This document shows, piece by piece, positions 1 to 6,558 of a stretch of 10,159 nt of DNA. The stretch's first letter is position 1; every line of letters starts with the position of its first letter. The position numbers and the translations under genes were made by a program. Under the pieces are notes generated by a model, which was not told the origin of the DNA, did no database searches, and saw nothing but the letters and a program-made list of their open reading frames with translations. This stretch comes from Chloroflexota bacterium (GTDB lineage: Bacteria > Chloroflexota > Dehalococcoidia > UBA2979): the NCBI GenBank assembly GCA_009843585.1, contig VYDC01000181.1:1-10159 (forward strand). The letters are read 5' to 3'.

Positions 1-60
1 GTACTGCCTGATGGCGTCGTCCACGCCGTCGCGGACATGGACGACGCCATCAGGCAGTAC
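1..60. repeat. Perfect 23-bp inverted repeat at the window's left edge, likely a fold-back artefact
   Basis: Bases 1-23 are the exact reverse complement of bases 38-60, with a 14-base spacer at 24-37. The outer arm begins at base 1, so the repeat may extend past the edge. In the frame of the VOC gene the left arm encodes a Gly where the family usually has the first metal-binding His. The inner part, gtcgtcca against tggacgac, fits real coding sequence and could have been the microhomology at which a strand folded back. A library or assembly fold-back at a contig end is the simplest reading; a real hairpin is the alternative. Confidence 0.85.
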
Positions 61-393
61 AGCACGATCCTGGGGGTCGAGGCGGAGTTCGCGAGCGAGA
101 ACGAGGAGACGGGGCTGCGCGTCGCGATGTTCCGCACCGGCCCGACGTTCGTCGAGCTGTGGGCGCCGACGCGGGAGGGCCCCGTCAAGAGCTGGGTCGA
201 CTCCCACAACGGCGGCGGCCTCTACCTGCTCTCCTTCCACGTGGCCGACGTGCCGGCCACGGTCGAGCGGCTGCGCGACGCCGGCGTCCGGATGATCGGC
301 GATCCCGGGCCCGGCAACCCCGTCGAGGGGATGGTCTACGTCCATCCCCGGGAGTTCTCGGGGGTGCTCGGCCTGCTCTACCCGCACGACTAG
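1..393 (+). CDS. VOC-fold (glyoxalase/methylmalonyl-CoA epimerase-like) protein, 5' end missing
   Basis: The frame is open from base 1 and ends at TAG 391-393, giving 130 codons with the N-terminus lost. The protein matches the vicinal oxygen chelate fold: a first beta-strand/helix module with AVADMDDAIRQYSTILGV (residues 9-26), then a second with GGGLYLLSFHVADV and VERLRDAGVRMIGDPGPG. The order and spacing resemble methylmalonyl-CoA epimerase. Metal ligands look poorly kept. The family His in the GLHHIAF motif is Tyr here, and the final Glu in the IELVE strand is Leu; only the central VELW Glu is evident. The first ligand lies in the doubtful left arm of the inverted repeat. It may be a non-metal VOC protein with a binding role. 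An ATG at 37 exists, but starting there would delete the first strand, so the gene begins upstream. A NIPSNAP gene follows after 20 bases. Confidence 0.8.
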   Translation, partial: VLPDGVVHAVADMDDAIRQYSTILGVEAEFASENEETGLRVAMFRTGPTFVELWAPTREGPVKSWVDSHNGGGLYLLSFHVADVPATVERLRDAGVRMIGDPGPGNPVEGMVYVHPREFSGVLGLLYPHD

Positions 394-413
394 CGCCCGG
401 GGCCGGGCCGCCC

Positions 414-800
414 GTGCTCATCGAGCTCCGGATCTACACGGCGAAGCCGGGGCGGCGCGACGACTTCGTGCGCTGGTTCCACGAGCGCTCGATTCCGGCG
501 ATGGAGGCCGCGGGCATGCGCATCCTCGGCGAGCGCGAGGAGCCCGGGACGGACCGCTTCGTCTGGCTGCGCTCCTTCGCCGACGAGGAGGAGCGCCAGC
601 GCCAGTACGAGGCCTTCTTCCTGGGCCCGGCGTGGCTGGGCGGCCTGCGCGAGGAGGCCTACGAGATGCTCCAGCACGTGGACGTGCACACGATGCGGCT
701 GGAGGGGCACGCGACCCCCGAGGCGTGGAGCGAGCTCGCGGGCGAGCTGATCCCGGAGCTGGTGCCTCCCGGCCGGACGGCCGGGAGCGGCGCGAGCTGA
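414..800 (+). CDS. NIPSNAP family protein (dimeric alpha+beta barrel)
   Basis: This is a 128-residue protein starting at GTG 414, chosen because the family domain begins at once (LIELRIYTAKPGRRDDFVRWF, residues 2-22) and no earlier start lies after the VOC stop. No good ribosome-binding site precedes it, so translational coupling to the VOC gene is likely. Family marks are ELRIYT, a charged first helix, a central strand with RFVWLRSFADEEERQRQYEAFF (residues 48-69) and a small helix with a conserved aromatic, GPAWLGGL (71-78). NIPSNAP proteins form dimeric barrels of the ABM/EthD/Dabb superfamily. Bacterial members sit beside catabolic or biosynthetic enzymes and mostly lack a proven reaction. 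There is no signal peptide, so it should be cytosolic. Residues 100-128 are an extra, less conserved tail whose codons contain a 9-bp hairpin (766-787). The domain call is firm; the function is not known. Confidence 0.85.
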   Translation: MLIELRIYTAKPGRRDDFVRWFHERSIPAMEAAGMRILGEREEPGTDRFVWLRSFADEEERQRQYEAFFLGPAWLGGLREEAYEMLQHVDVHTMRLEGHATPEAWSELAGELIPELVPPGRTAGSGAS

Positions 801-839
801 GCGAGGAGGGGCGGGCCCGCCCGCGGGGCCCGCTCCCGG
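766..839 (+). promoter_or_regulatory. Two mutually exclusive hairpins at the NIPSNAP/Dabb junction
   Basis: Bases 766-774 (ctcccggcc) pair perfectly with 779-787 around a GGAC loop. Bases 781-790 (ccgggagcgg) also pair perfectly with 830-839 (ccgctcccgg), using most of the same right arm, so only one stem can form. Inside the second loop lies a 14-base palindrome, 809-822. The second stem ends three bases before the GGAGG ribosome-binding site of the next gene (842-846). This is attenuator-like geometry, but high GC produces such pairings easily, and there is no U-tract. Confidence 0.35.
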
Positions 840-852
840 GCGGAGGTCGACC

Positions 853-1656
853 GTGTTCTTCCACATCCTGCTCTGGAGCCTCTACCCGGACGCCCGGGCC
901 GGGGATGTCGCCGAGGGGATGCGCCGCATGCGCCGGGAGAACCCGGAGGACATGAGGCGCCTCACCTTCGGCCGGCGCCTCGACGTCGCGCCGCCCGGGC
1001 CCGGCTCCTCGGGCGAGTTCACGCGCCCCTCCGGCCCGGACGGGCCGCTGGAGCGCACCGGCGAGCCCTTCGACTACTTCTTCGCGATGGACTTCGAGGA
1101 CGCCCCCGCCTACCGGCGCTACGTCACCTCCCCCTCGCACGACGATCCGGCCGCGACGCACCCCGAGCCCGGCTTCGCGTGGGAGAGCTGCGCCGCCCGC
1201 TGGTCCGAGTTCCTCTCCTCCGATCACCACCACGAGGAGGGCAGCGCCTGGCGCGCCGAGAGCGTGCGCGGCCCCGGATCGCTCCTCCACATCGTGCTGT
1301 GGGACGTCCGCGAGGATGCGACCGAGCTCCGCGTCGACGAGATGTTCGCCGATCTGGAGCGGCTCCCGGAGCAGATCCCGGAGGTGATCTCCCTCTCCTT
1401 CGGCCGCAGCTTCCGCCCCACCTGGGGCGGCCGCAGCATCGTCGACCGCTCGCTCCTGGTCCCGCGCGGCACCGGGCCCCTCCCGTACCGGAGGGTGGGC
1501 GATCAGCCGCGGTTCGGCCTGCTCGCCGAGTTCGCCGATCTCGACGCCCTGCGCACCTACCTCGAGCATCCGGCGCACACCGCCTTCGTGGAGCGGCACG
1601 TCAGACCGCTGTGGACGCGGCTCCTGCGCCACGAGATGGAGATCGAGGAGGGCTAG
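853..1656 (+). CDS. Tandem Dabb (stress-responsive A/B barrel) domain protein
   Basis: This 267-residue protein starts at GTG 853, seven bases after a GGAGG site (842-846). Two Dabb domains lie in tandem. Domain 1 covers about residues 1-120 and opens with FFHILLWSLYPDARAGD. Domain 2 covers about 143-262, opens with LLHIVLWDVREDATELRVDE, and includes IPEVISLSFGRSF and the family C-terminal motif HPAHTAFVERHVRPLW. Both keep the His after the first strand residues (H4, H145). Most Dabb proteins carry one domain and dimerise; a fused pair would form an intramolecular barrel. Domain 1 is more divergent, with a Pro/Gly-rich insert (residues 46-71), so the two halves may have separate roles. A His/Glu-rich linker (DHHHEE, 124-129) joins them. 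Dabb relatives include plant olivetolic acid cyclase, but no reaction is implied here. It lies between NIPSNAP and lipoprotein genes and is probably cytosolic. Confidence 0.85.
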   Translation: MFFHILLWSLYPDARAGDVAEGMRRMRRENPEDMRRLTFGRRLDVAPPGPGSSGEFTRPSGPDGPLERTGEPFDYFFAMDFEDAPAYRRYVTSPSHDDPAATHPEPGFAWESCAARWSEFLSSDHHHEEGSAWRAESVRGPGSLLHIVLWDVREDATELRVDEMFADLERLPEQIPEVISLSFGRSFRPTWGGRSIVDRSLLVPRGTGPLPYRRVGDQPRFGLLAEFADLDALRTYLEHPAHTAFVERHVRPLWTRLLRHEMEIEEG

Positions 1657-1673
1657 GGGCGCGCCCCCGCCGT

Positions 1674-1697
1674 CCCCGATCGGCTCGCCGGCCGGGG
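1674..1697 (+). terminator. Hairpin downstream of the tandem Dabb gene
   Basis: Seventeen bases after the Dabb stop, CCCCG (1674-1678) pairs with CGGGG (1693-1697) and CGGC (1681-1684) with GCCG (1687-1690), with a T:G pair and one A/C mismatch between. No T-run follows, so Rho-independent activity is uncertain. It lies in the 99-base gap before the lipoprotein gene and may separate the two transcripts. The rest of the gap holds no convincing -10/-35 pair, only the lipoprotein ribosome-binding site. Confidence 0.35.
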
Positions 1698-1755
1698 GCC
1701 GCTTCAGGAACCGCGCCGCGCTCCGGGGCGTCCTACCACCGGGGAGGGTGCCGCG

Positions 1756-2913
1756 ATGTGGATGCTCCGGCGGGTCGCGCTCCAGCTCGCGGCGGGGGTC
1801 GCGCTCGCCGCGGCGGCCGCCGCCTGCGGCGACGACCCGGGGTCCGCCCCGGGGTCGCTCGAGATCCCGTCCGGCCGCGAGCCCGACGCCTCGGTGCGGG
1901 GCTCCGTCACCTACCGGGAGCGGATCACGCTCACGCCGGGCGCGAGGCTCGTCGTCGAGCTCCGGGAGACCTCGTACGCCGACGCGGCGGCTCCGCTCAT
2001 CGCCCGCCAGACCATCTCCGACCCCGGACAGGTCCCGATCGCGTTCCGGGTCGGCTACAGCCAGGACGACATCGACCCCCGGGGCACCTACTCGCTGCAG
2101 GCCGCCATCGTCGAGTCCGACGGCCGCCTCGCCTTCACCAACGACACCGCGTACGACGTCGTGACGCGCGGGAACCCCGACCGGGTCGAGATGCTGCTGG
2201 TGCTCGTCGAGCCGCCGCCGGAGCTCCTCGCGGCCGCCGGCTCCGACTGGCGCGGCTGGGTGGAGGTCCCGGTCGTCGCGAACCGGGCGAACCTCATCCC
2301 GGGCGAGGCGGAGCCCTACCTGCGAGTCGACTACTACCAGTCGACGGTCGAGGGCTGCGCGCGGCCCGGGAGCCAGAGCGTCGCGGTCGAGGGCGACGAG
2401 ATCGTCGCCCGCATCACGCTTCAGCAGCCGCCGCCCACCCCGTGGGCGATCCCCTGCGACGAGCGGGTGGTCGAGCTCGACGCCGTGGAGCGCGTCCCCG
2501 CCCCGCTCGAGCCGGGGCGGACCTACCGCGTCGTCGTGAACGGCCGGGTGACGGCCGCCGTCACGCCGCCCGCGCCCGGGCTCGGCCACAGCGCCCTCGG
2601 CGAGTCGCCCGTCGAGAGCGCGGAGATCGAGGCCGCCGTGGGCGCGCCGGGGGAGTACCGGCTGCGCGTTCTGACCCGGCTCCCCCGGGGGAGCAGCTGC
2701 TCGCAGGAAAACGGCTACGAGATCCGCCGCGGCGACCCGGAGCGGATCGAGGTGGTGATCACCCACCACGAGGTCGCCGATCCCGCGGCGGCGTGCACCG
2801 CCGACTCGCCCGTGGTCGAGACCCTCGTGCCGCTCGGCTCCGGCTTCGAGCGCGGCGTGGAGTACCGGGTGGAGATCAACGGCGCCGTCACGCGCTCGTT
2901 CGTGGCCCGCTAG
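1756..2913 (+). CDS. YbaY/YscW-type lipoprotein with a duplicated C-terminal Cys-pair domain
   Basis: This 385-residue protein starts at ATG 1756, seven bases after GGGGAGGG (1741-1748). Residues 1-23 are a signal peptide (MWMLRR, then an Ala/Leu/Val core). The lipobox AAAC puts the lipidated Cys at 24, so it should be anchored outside the cytoplasmic membrane. Residues 46-137 match the YbaY/YscW (type III pilotin-like) beta-sandwich: GSVTYRERITLTPGARLVVEL, QVPIAFRVGY, IDPRGTYSLQAAIVESDGRL, FTNDTAYDVV. After this come two related modules of about 100 residues, roughly 168-271 and 287-385. Each has a Cys pair (C201/C234 and C315/C347), a GDxxR-type central strand, and an ending of the form GxxYRVxxNGxVT. 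No type III secretion genes are present, so a generic envelope role is likelier than pilotin function. The two C-terminal modules match no family I can name. It converges with the solute-binding protein gene. Confidence 0.85.
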   Translation: MWMLRRVALQLAAGVALAAAAAACGDDPGSAPGSLEIPSGREPDASVRGSVTYRERITLTPGARLVVELRETSYADAAAPLIARQTISDPGQVPIAFRVGYSQDDIDPRGTYSLQAAIVESDGRLAFTNDTAYDVVTRGNPDRVEMLLVLVEPPPELLAAAGSDWRGWVEVPVVANRANLIPGEAEPYLRVDYYQSTVEGCARPGSQSVAVEGDEIVARITLQQPPPTPWAIPCDERVVELDAVERVPAPLEPGRTYRVVVNGRVTAAVTPPAPGLGHSALGESPVESAEIEAAVGAPGEYRLRVLTRLPRGSSCSQENGYEIRRGDPERIEVVITHHEVADPAAACTADSPVVETLVPLGSGFERGVEYRVEINGAVTRSFVAR

Positions 2914-2914
2914 G

Positions 2915-2936
2915 GAGGTGCGGCGCCGCGCGCCTC
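2915..2936. terminator. Hairpin between convergent genes, possible shared terminator
   Basis: GAGGTGCG (2915-2922) pairs with CGCGCCTC (2929-2936), with one T:G pair and a 6-base loop; the core GCGGCGCCGC (2920-2929) is itself a perfect palindrome. It fills the 21-base gap between the lipoprotein stop and the solute-binding protein stop and overlaps the latter. No T-tract flanks either side, so it may act as a transcript-end barrier rather than a classical terminator. Confidence 0.4.
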
Positions 2937-4470
2937 AGCTCCGCCAGCGCATCCTGACGAAGGGGAGGCGGTTCTCGGGGAGCCAGCAGTAGCCCTCGAG
3001 CTCGCGGTCGTGCGCGACGTAGTAGCGCTGAGCGCAGAGCGGGATCATCACCGCGTCCGCGTTATGGAGCCGCTGGACGCGCCGGACGGCCGCCTCCCAC
3101 GGCGCGCCGTGGCCGGCCTCGGGGATGGCCCGCAGCGCCTCGAAGAACTCCTCGTTGTGGTAGCGGAAGGGGAAGAGCCGCATCCGGCCGGGGCCCCAGT
3201 CGTGGTAGTAGGCGTAGAGCGGCTCCGCGACGCGCTGGCCGCGCCCGTCGTGGGAGGCCCGCACCATGATCGGCGCCAGGTTGCCCTCCGTGCGCACGCG
3301 TCCCTGGCGGTCGTGCCCCTGGGGCTCGAGACGGACGTCGGCCGCGATGCCGAGCCGGCCGAGCCGCTCCGCGAGCAGCTCGGCCACGACCTCGAGCCCC
3401 TCGCCCGGCAGCGTGAGGATCGTCGTCTGGAAGCCGCCCGCCCCCTTCGAGGAGGCGAGCAGGGCGCGCGCGCGATCCAGATCCTCCTCGTAGGGCCAGG
3501 CGGCGGGGTCGTAGCCCGGGCTCTCCGGCTTGACCCAGCTGTACCAGCGCTCGACGCCGCCGGCGTAGGCCGTCTGGAGCACGGCGCGATAGGGCGTCGC
3601 GTGCGCGATCGCCCGCCGCACGAGGGGATCGTCCAGGGGCTCGGCCCCCGGATCGAGGTGGAGGAAGACGCCGGCGGTGGAGGCCGCCGGGGAGATCCGC
3701 ACGTGCCTCGCCGCGCGCGCCGCCTGAAGCTGCGACCACGGCACGCCGGCCACGATATCGACCTCGCCCCCGAGCAGCGCCTCCACCGCCTCCGCGTTCG
3801 ACGCGTAGCGCCTCGCGACGACCTCGCCGATGGCCGGGGGCCCGGCGTGGTAGTGGGGATTCGCCTCGATCTCGGTGAGCGACTCGCCGTCGGCGCGCGC
3901 CAGCCGGTACGGCCCGAAGCCCGCCGGGCGCGCCCCGAGCGAGGAGCGCGCCCACGGATCCTCCGGGCTCTGGCCGGAGCGCGCGACCCGCGAGTCGTAG
4001 ACGTTCGGGGTGCCCTGCGCCATCGTCCGCGGGAGGGCGGGGTTCGGCGCGCGCAGGTGGAAGGCGACCGTGCGCTCGTCGACCACCTCCACGTCGGTGG
4101 CCTCCTGCACCGAGGAGATGCGCGCGACCCACTTCCCCACGTCGCGCACCCCGAAGGAGCGCTCCCAGCTCCAGCGCACGTCCTCGGCGGTGAGCTCGTT
4201 GCCGTCGGGGCTGCGCACGCCGGCGCGCAGGCGGAACGTGCAGGTCCGCCCGTCCGGGGAGAACCACCACGCCTCGGCGAGCTGCGGCTCGAGATCGCTC
4301 CAGACGACTCGCCAGACGCCGTCGCCGCTTCGCACCGGGCGGGGCCCGGTGAGCTGCTCGTAGATGGAGGACGAGATGTCGGAGCCGACGCTGTCGCCGA
4401 AGGCGACGGGCTGCTCCATGTCGAAGTTGGTCGGCGCCGACTCGACGCCCACGCGCAGCGCTCTCGGCAC
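2935..4470 (-). CDS. ABC transporter solute-binding protein, family 5 (peptide/nickel type), no signal peptide
   Basis: This 511-residue protein starts at GTG 4470, preceded by an unusually good GGGGAGGGG site four bases upstream. Family-5 (SBP_bac_5) marks run in order. The mature N-terminal strand is ALRVGVESAPTNFD (residues 4-17). The signature region LAEAWWFSPDGRTCTF and LRAGVRSPDGNELTAEDVRW spans residues 64-100. Next come GFGPYRL (184-190) and the C-terminal lobe with DDPLVRRAIAHAT. Substrates of this family include oligopeptides, dipeptides, nickel and opines; the pocket cannot be assigned by eye. The protein begins directly at the mature fold. There is no hydrophobic leader and no upstream in-frame start that would add one, although export is needed for the usual role. 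No permease or ATPase gene is in the window. It is last in the - strand series, 26 bases after the MetE-like gene, with a short CCGGC/GCCGG hairpin in the gap. It may have lost export or been repurposed in the cytosol. Confidence 0.85.
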   Translation of the reverse strand: MPRALRVGVESAPTNFDMEQPVAFGDSVGSDISSSIYEQLTGPRPVRSGDGVWRVVWSDLEPQLAEAWWFSPDGRTCTFRLRAGVRSPDGNELTAEDVRWSWERSFGVRDVGKWVARISSVQEATDVEVVDERTVAFHLRAPNPALPRTMAQGTPNVYDSRVARSGQSPEDPWARSSLGARPAGFGPYRLARADGESLTEIEANPHYHAGPPAIGEVVARRYASNAEAVEALLGGEVDIVAGVPWSQLQAARAARHVRISPAASTAGVFLHLDPGAEPLDDPLVRRAIAHATPYRAVLQTAYAGGVERWYSWVKPESPGYDPAAWPYEEDLDRARALLASSKGAGGFQTTILTLPGEGLEVVAELLAERLGRLGIAADVRLEPQGHDRQGRVRTEGNLAPIMVRASHDGRGQRVAEPLYAYYHDWGPGRMRLFPFRYHNEEFFEALRAIPEAGHGAPWEAAVRRVQRLHNADAVMIPLCAQRYYVAHDRELEGYCWLPENRLPFVRMRWRS

Positions 4471-4496
4471 TCGTCCCCTCCCCCGGCTCGCCGGCC

Positions 4497-5633
4497 CTAC
4501 GCGAGGTCGCCCGAGGCGAGGCGGGCGCCCTCCACGAGCGCGCCGAGCTTGCGCCAGGCGATCTCGCCGGCGACCTGCACGCGACCGGCGAAGGTCCCGA
4601 GGCCGCAGTCGGTGCCCGCGAGGACGCGCTCGCGGCCCACCACCTCCGCGAAGCGCACGAGCCGGTCGGCGACGACGCGCGGGTGCTCGATGATGTTGGT
4701 CGTGGTGTCGACGGCGCCGACGATCAGGCGCTTCTCGCCGACGTCGCGCTGGCGCCACGCCCGCCACTCGTGCTCGTGGCGCCCGTTGGCGGCGGGGAAG
4801 GCGAGGGCCTGCGGGCGCGCCTCGAGCAGGAGGTCCGCGATCTCCTCCATCGGCACGTCGCGGTGGTGCGGCCCCTCGGTCGAGCCCCAGCAGATGTGCA
4901 TCCGCATGCGCTCCGGGGCGATGTTGCGCGTCGCCTCGTTGATGGCCTCCACATGCTGGTGGGCGATGGCGCGGAAGTCGTCGAGCCCGCGCTCTGAGAA
5001 CTGCTGGTGGCGCCCGAGGGCGAGATCGGGGCAGTCGAGCTGCAGCACGAAGCCGGCTTCGGCCACCGCCTCGTACTCCCGGCGCATCACCCCGGCGAGA
5101 GCGAAGACGTACTCCTCGTGGCTCGGGTAGTGCTGGTTCTCCAGGAAGCGGGCGATCTGTCCGGGCGACGCCGCCGTGACGAAGACCTCCTCCGCACCCG
5201 CCCCCGCGGCCGCCGACCGGAGCGTCTGCAGATCCCGCTCGACCGCGCCGAAGTCGCGCCAGCCCACGGGGCCGGTGCAGGCGGGGCGGCGGCCGAAGGG
5301 CGAGCTCATGCGCCTGAGCAGATCGGCCCACTCCGGGAACTCCTCCACGTCGGGGTTGCGCAGGACGGCGCTCTTCCCGCCGAATCCCTCCAGGCGCTCG
5401 GCGACGTAGACCGTGTAGTCGACGCGCCCCATCTCCCCGTCGTTGACCACGTCGATGCCGAGGTCGACCTGCCTCCTGACCGCGGCCCGAACGGCCGATC
5501 GCACCGCCTCCTCGAAGGGGGCCCGGTCGGAGAGCTCGCCCCTCTCCTTCGCCACCATCAGGTCGAGCAGCGGCTGCGGCCGGGGCAGGCTCCCGGTGTG
5601 CGTCACGCGGATACGGTCCCCTGCTGTGCTCAC
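4497..5633 (-). CDS. MetE-like zinc enzyme (cobalamin-independent methionine synthase II family)
   Basis: This 378-residue protein starts at GTG 5633, just after GAGTGAGGA and seven bases beyond the upstream stop. The longer frame back to 5690 would overlap the lyase gene without a better site. It has the UROD/MetE-like barrel: THTGSLPRP (residues 11-19), NDGEMGR (64-70), QLDCPDLALGRHQ (198-210), MHICWGS (245-251), NGRHEHEW (283-290), NIIEHP (313-318) and GTDCGLGTF (340-348). H246, C248 and C343 fit the zinc site that activates a thiol for alkylation in MetE and epoxyalkane:CoM transferase. From memory of homologues, the residue before the AAN motif is Glu (FEAANPRHEHE); here it is Pro280. 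At under 400 residues it lacks MetE's N-terminal half, so folate-dependent methionine synthesis is unlikely. It more probably moves an alkyl group between a thiol and an unknown substrate. The neighbouring PEP-mutase-like gene supports a catabolic role. Confidence 0.85.
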   Translation of the reverse strand: MSTAGDRIRVTHTGSLPRPQPLLDLMVAKERGELSDRAPFEEAVRSAVRAAVRRQVDLGIDVVNDGEMGRVDYTVYVAERLEGFGGKSAVLRNPDVEEFPEWADLLRRMSSPFGRRPACTGPVGWRDFGAVERDLQTLRSAAAGAGAEEVFVTAASPGQIARFLENQHYPSHEEYVFALAGVMRREYEAVAEAGFVLQLDCPDLALGRHQQFSERGLDDFRAIAHQHVEAINEATRNIAPERMRMHICWGSTEGPHHRDVPMEEIADLLLEARPQALAFPAANGRHEHEWRAWRQRDVGEKRLIVGAVDTTTNIIEHPRVVADRLVRFAEVVGRERVLAGTDCGLGTFAGRVQVAGEIAWRKLGALVEGARLASGDLA

Positions 5634-5640
5634 GGCGTCC

Positions 5641-6558
5641 TCACTCCCCGGGCCCGGCGGCGCCCGCCGCCGCGTCCCCGTAGCGCTCATCGAGCGCCCG
5701 GTATGCGCCGAGCCCGACGATCTCGTCGCGCTCTGAGAAGCTCGCGAGGCGATCGTCGACGGCTGAGGCGTTGCCGTCGCGGCCGATAGCCTCGAGCGTC
5801 TCCTGCATCGCCCGGATCGCGGCGCGCTGCAGGTCGGAGGGGAGGATCGCGACGCGGTAGCCGAGCTCCGCCAGGCGCTCTGCGGGAAGGAGCGGGGTCT
5901 TCCCGCCGCGGAAGACGTTGATGAGCTTGGGGCCGGGGAGCCGTGCGGCGATCGCCTCGATCTGCGCCTCGCTCTCGGGCGCCTCCACGAAGAGGACGTC
6001 GGCGCCGGCCTCCCGGTAGGCTGAGGCGCGCTCGAGCGCCGCCTCGAGTCCCTCGACCGCCACGGCGTCGGTGCGCGCGATGATGACGAGGTCGGGATCG
6101 CGCCGCGCCTCCAGCGCCGCGCGCAGCTTCCCGACCATCTCCCCGGTCGGGACGAGCCGCTTTCCCTCGTAGTGCCCGCAGCGCTTCGGCGACTCCTGAT
6201 CCTCCAGGTGCAGCGCCGCCACGCCGACCCGCTCGAAGGCCCGCACGGCGCGGCGGACGTTCAGCGCGTTGCCGTAGCCGGTGTCGGCGTCGGCGATGAC
6301 GGGGATCGAGACCGCCTCGGTGATCTGCGCGAGACGCTCGAGCACCTCGCCCACGCCCAGGAGCCCGAGATCGGGATAGCCGGCCGACCGCGCGATCGCC
6401 CCTCCGGAGGCGTAGACGGCCTCGGACCCCGAGCGCTCGGCGAGGCGGGCGGAGAGGCCGTCGAAGACGCCGGGGGCGACGAGCAGCCGCTCGCGCGCCA
6501 GCAGGCCGCGCAGCCGCGCGGCGGGACCTCTCTGATCGGCGGCGACGGCGTCTCTCAC
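5641..6558 (-). CDS. Isocitrate lyase/PEP mutase superfamily protein (2-methylisocitrate lyase-like)
   Basis: This 305-residue protein starts at GTG 6558. There is no ribosome-binding site, but a TAGCAT box lies seven bases upstream, so the mRNA is probably leaderless. The (beta/alpha)8 family marks are clear: APGVFDGLSARLAE (residues 28-41), VYASGGAIARSAGYPDLGLL (48-67), IADADTGYGN (88-97, Mg-binding acidic cluster), LEDQESPKRCGHYEGK (118-133), ARTDA (161-165) and GGKTPLL in the last third. The KRCGH motif with Cys127 is the catalytic-Cys signature of lyases such as PrpB. It argues for C-C bond cleavage of a 2-methylisocitrate, dimethylmalate or oxaloacetate type substrate rather than phosphonopyruvate P-C chemistry. 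No other methylcitrate-cycle gene is nearby, so the substrate stays open. It precedes the MetE-like gene by seven bases, nearly coupled, and the pair is probably one operon with the solute-binding gene. Confidence 0.87.
   Translation of the reverse strand: MRDAVAADQRGPAARLRGLLARERLLVAPGVFDGLSARLAERSGSEAVYASGGAIARSAGYPDLGLLGVGEVLERLAQITEAVSIPVIADADTGYGNALNVRRAVRAFERVGVAALHLEDQESPKRCGHYEGKRLVPTGEMVGKLRAALEARRDPDLVIIARTDAVAVEGLEAALERASAYREAGADVLFVEAPESEAQIEAIAARLPGPKLINVFRGGKTPLLPAERLAELGYRVAILPSDLQRAAIRAMQETLEAIGRDGNASAVDDRLASFSERDEIVGLGAYRALDERYGDAAAGAAGPGE

Noticed and set aside
809..822. 14-base perfect palindrome GGGCGGGCCCGCCC
   Set aside because: It is all G and C in a GC-rich gap, so it has little weight alone; it is mentioned only as part of the competing hairpins.
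418..2769. A 783-codon open frame on the - strand opposite the NIPSNAP, Dabb and lipoprotein genes
   Set aside because: The product is an Arg/Pro/Gly-rich low-complexity protein with no domain. It is the expected antisense shadow of GC-rich genes, and the + strand frames have clear families.
1681..4496. Thirteen-base repeat CGGCTCGCCGGCC at 1681-1693 and 4484-4496, both next to stop codons
   Set aside because: Two short GC-only copies are not enough to call a repeat family or terminator class.
3010..5130. A 706-codon + strand open frame opposite the solute-binding and MetE-like genes
   Set aside because: No domain, biased composition, and it spans two well-supported - strand genes and their junction.
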